NCBI GenBank assembly: GCA_036745875.1
Contig: DAIOFH010000179.1
Span: forward strand, 1 to 5,965
Length of the DNA: 5,965 bases
Reading direction: 5' to 3'
DNA from: DAIOFH01 sp036745875
Lineage (GTDB): Bacteria; Planctomycetota; SZUA-567
Made by a program: the position numbers and the translations under genes. The notes below the pieces were generated by a model, which saw only the letters and a list, made by a program, of their open reading frames with translations, made no database searches and was not told the DNA's origin. Below, one piece after another: positions 5,222 to 5,965 of the stretch. Position 1 is the first letter of the stretch; the number at the start of each line of letters is the position of its first letter.

Positions 5222-5737
5222 TCAGGCATTTCCGGAGTGCGCAGCCATTTTGTGTAGCGCATCGCCGGTGAGGCGGTAGGTGGTCCATTCGTCCATGCGC
5301 ACCGCTCCCAGGGAGAGGTAGAATTGGATGCTTGGTTCGTTCCAGTCGAGGCAGGCCCATTCCAGTCTGCCGTAGCCCCGTTCCACGACCAGGCCGGCCA
5401 GATGGCCAAGCATTTTTTTGCCAAAGCCGTGGCCGCGTGCCTGCGGACGGATAAACAGGTCTTCAAGATAGATTCCGGGCAGGCTGAGGAAGGTCGAGAA
5501 AGACGTGAAGAACAAGGCAAAGCCGACCGGTTTGCCATCCGCTTCCCCCATAACGACTTCCGCCTTTTTTTCCCGGAACAGCCATTTTTCCAAAAGATCT
5601 TCCGTGGCGATGCAATCAGCCAAAAGGCGTTCGTATTCGGCCAGGCCCCGGATCAGGGACAATATTTCCGGAACATCCGCCGCAGTCGCCGCGCGGATGG
5701 AAAATTTGCTGAAGGTAAACGTGGTGTCGGTGGCCAT
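5222..5737 (-). CDS. GNAT acetyltransferase, spermidine/spermine N1-acetyltransferase type
   Basis: The predicted cytoplasmic enzyme transfers acetyl from acetyl-CoA to an amine, by family likeness a polyamine or a lysine analogue such as thialysine. It has 171 residues, a size typical of the family. Seen: N-terminal IRAATAADVPEILSLI (14-29); YLEDLFI (90-96) with the acidic pair E92-D93; the acetyl-CoA loop RGHGFGKKML (101-110); WNEPSIQFY (132-140) ending in Y140. From memory, human SSAT has the same order of motifs (RPATAAD, YLEDFFV, RGFGIG, WNEPSINFY), with E92, D93, R101 and Y140 at matching positions. I regard the subfamily as well supported and the exact substrate as open. ATG 5737 is chosen because GGAAAGG lies 6 bases upstream; the ATG two codons earlier (5743) touches that motif. 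A promoter lies at 5780-5808, so the gene is probably transcribed alone. Confidence 0.92.
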   Translation of the reverse strand: MATDTTFTFSKFSIRAATAADVPEILSLIRGLAEYERLLADCIATEDLLEKWLFREKKAEVVMGEADGKPVGFALFFTSFSTFLSLPGIYLEDLFIRPQARGHGFGKKMLGHLAGLVVERGYGRLEWACLDWNEPSIQFYLSLGAVRMDEWTTYRLTGDALHKMAAHSGNA

Positions 5738-5743
5738 GCACAT

Positions 5744-5750
5744 CCTTTCC
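5744..5750 (-). promoter_or_regulatory. Ribosome binding site that sets the acetyltransferase start
   Basis: GGAAAGG on the minus strand is 6 bases from ATG 5737 and directly abuts ATG 5743. The normal spacing favours the inner ATG, giving a protein that begins MATDTTF. Confidence 0.7.
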
Positions 5751-5779
5751 GAATGGTTTTTATGGGCTGGAAGACGGCA

Positions 5780-5808
5780 ATCATAGCGGATATGCGCTTT
5801 TCCGGCAA
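5780..5808 (-). promoter_or_regulatory. Sigma-70-type promoter of the acetyltransferase gene
   Basis: On the minus strand, TTGCCG (5803-5808) is followed after exactly 17 bases by TATGAT (5780-5785). The predicted start near 5773 gives a leader of about 36 bases. The -35 box sits within a few bases of the preceding terminator, a compact arrangement that suggests a single-gene unit. Confidence 0.5.
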
Positions 5809-5810
5809 AA

Positions 5811-5846
5811 TGAAAACGACCGAAGCCGAAGCCACGGTCGTTTTCA
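5811..5846 (-). terminator. Strong 12-bp intrinsic terminator, possibly bidirectional
   Basis: TGAAAACGACCG (5811-5822) and CGGTCGTTTTCA (5835-5846) are a perfect 12-bp inverted repeat with a 12-base loop. Because the stem has an A-rich 5' end and a T-rich 3' end, each strand reads as GC stem followed by TTTTC. The minus strand continues with ATTTTGCC, giving a U-rich tail. It lies 67 bases past the stop codon of the gene entering from the right and ahead of the acetyltransferase promoter, so it insulates the two units. A T run at 5855-5860 could also assist termination on the plus strand. Confidence 0.8.
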
Positions 5847-5913
5847 CTGGTATGTTTTTTGTCGAAAAAGGATTTATTCCCGGGTTATTTTCCGCAGGAT
5901 CCCTAATTGAGGC

Positions 5914-5965
5914 TCATCCGGTTTCTTCGGGGATGTGCACGTCCAAAAGGCTCTCGGTCAGGCCC
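5914..5965 (-). CDS. C-terminal end of an unidentified gene, cut by the window edge
   Basis: One minus-strand frame is open from the window edge to a TGA at 5914-5916 and reads GLTESLLDVHIPEETG. It looks like a normal soluble-protein C-terminus, and a strong terminator follows at a suitable distance. Of the other two minus-strand frames, one closes at a TAG near 5905 and gives a basic, Arg- and Pro-rich peptide that looks less like protein; I did not weigh the third in detail. Sixteen residues are too few to name a family. The reading frame rests only on amino acid composition and the terminator position. Confidence 0.45.
   Translation of the reverse strand, partial: GLTESLLDVHIPEETG

Noticed and set aside
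4996..5538. A 180-codon minus-strand frame overlapping the acetyltransferase gene
   Set aside because: It is an alternative frame of the acetyltransferase gene that continues into AT-rich non-coding DNA and has no domain signal.

Overview
The window looks like a stretch of chromosome from a motile Gram-negative bacterium. Every gene I can support lies on the minus strand, so transcription runs from high to low coordinates. A membrane-spanning methyl-accepting chemotaxis protein (MCP), a c-di-GMP signalling protein and clear AGGAG-type ribosome binding sites fit a motile proteobacterium. The MCP has no clear HAMP domain, its signalling hairpin is of the alanine-rich IAFQTNLLALNAA type, and it ends in an acidic VIPL...DDAF tail. 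These features remind me of anaerobic deltaproteobacteria (Desulfovibrio-like), but that is an impression from memory and the taxon is not proven. No rRNA, tRNA, CRISPR array, insertion sequence or phage gene is visible.

Layout in transcription order. (1) 5914-5965: the last 16 codons of a gene that enters from the right edge, followed by a strong 12-bp terminator hairpin (5811-5846). (2) 5222-5737: a GNAT acetyltransferase of the spermidine/spermine N1-acetyltransferase type, with its own promoter (5780-5808) and ribosome binding site. (3) 4878-5221: an AT-rich gene-free stretch with a good sigma-70 promoter (4933-4960) and inverted repeats. It serves (4) 4179-4877, a TetR/AcrR-family regulator. 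(5) 3824-4178: a 355-base GC-rich gap without a convincing gene. (6) 2171-3823: a PAS - degenerate GGDEF - EAL protein, predicted to be a c-di-GMP phosphodiesterase. An intrinsic terminator is folded over its stop codon. (7) 68-2104: a full-length MCP with a large helical periplasmic sensor domain and an Asn-Gly/His-rich C-terminal linker. A stem-loop follows its stop codon.

How they may work together (inference). The phosphodiesterase and the MCP are neighbours on the same strand, 66 bases apart. They would link c-di-GMP turnover (sessile/motile choice) to chemotaxis. The terminator between them suggests that the MCP is made at a reduced level by read-through or from a promoter I could not find. 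The TetR gene lies upstream in the same direction and may control itself, the phosphodiesterase/MCP pair, or both. The acetyltransferase appears to be an independent unit. I see no strong evidence of a wholly new system. The most unusual points are the erased GGDEF signature beside an intact EAL site, the stop-codon-spanning terminator, and the HAMP-less MCP with its repeat-encoded tail.
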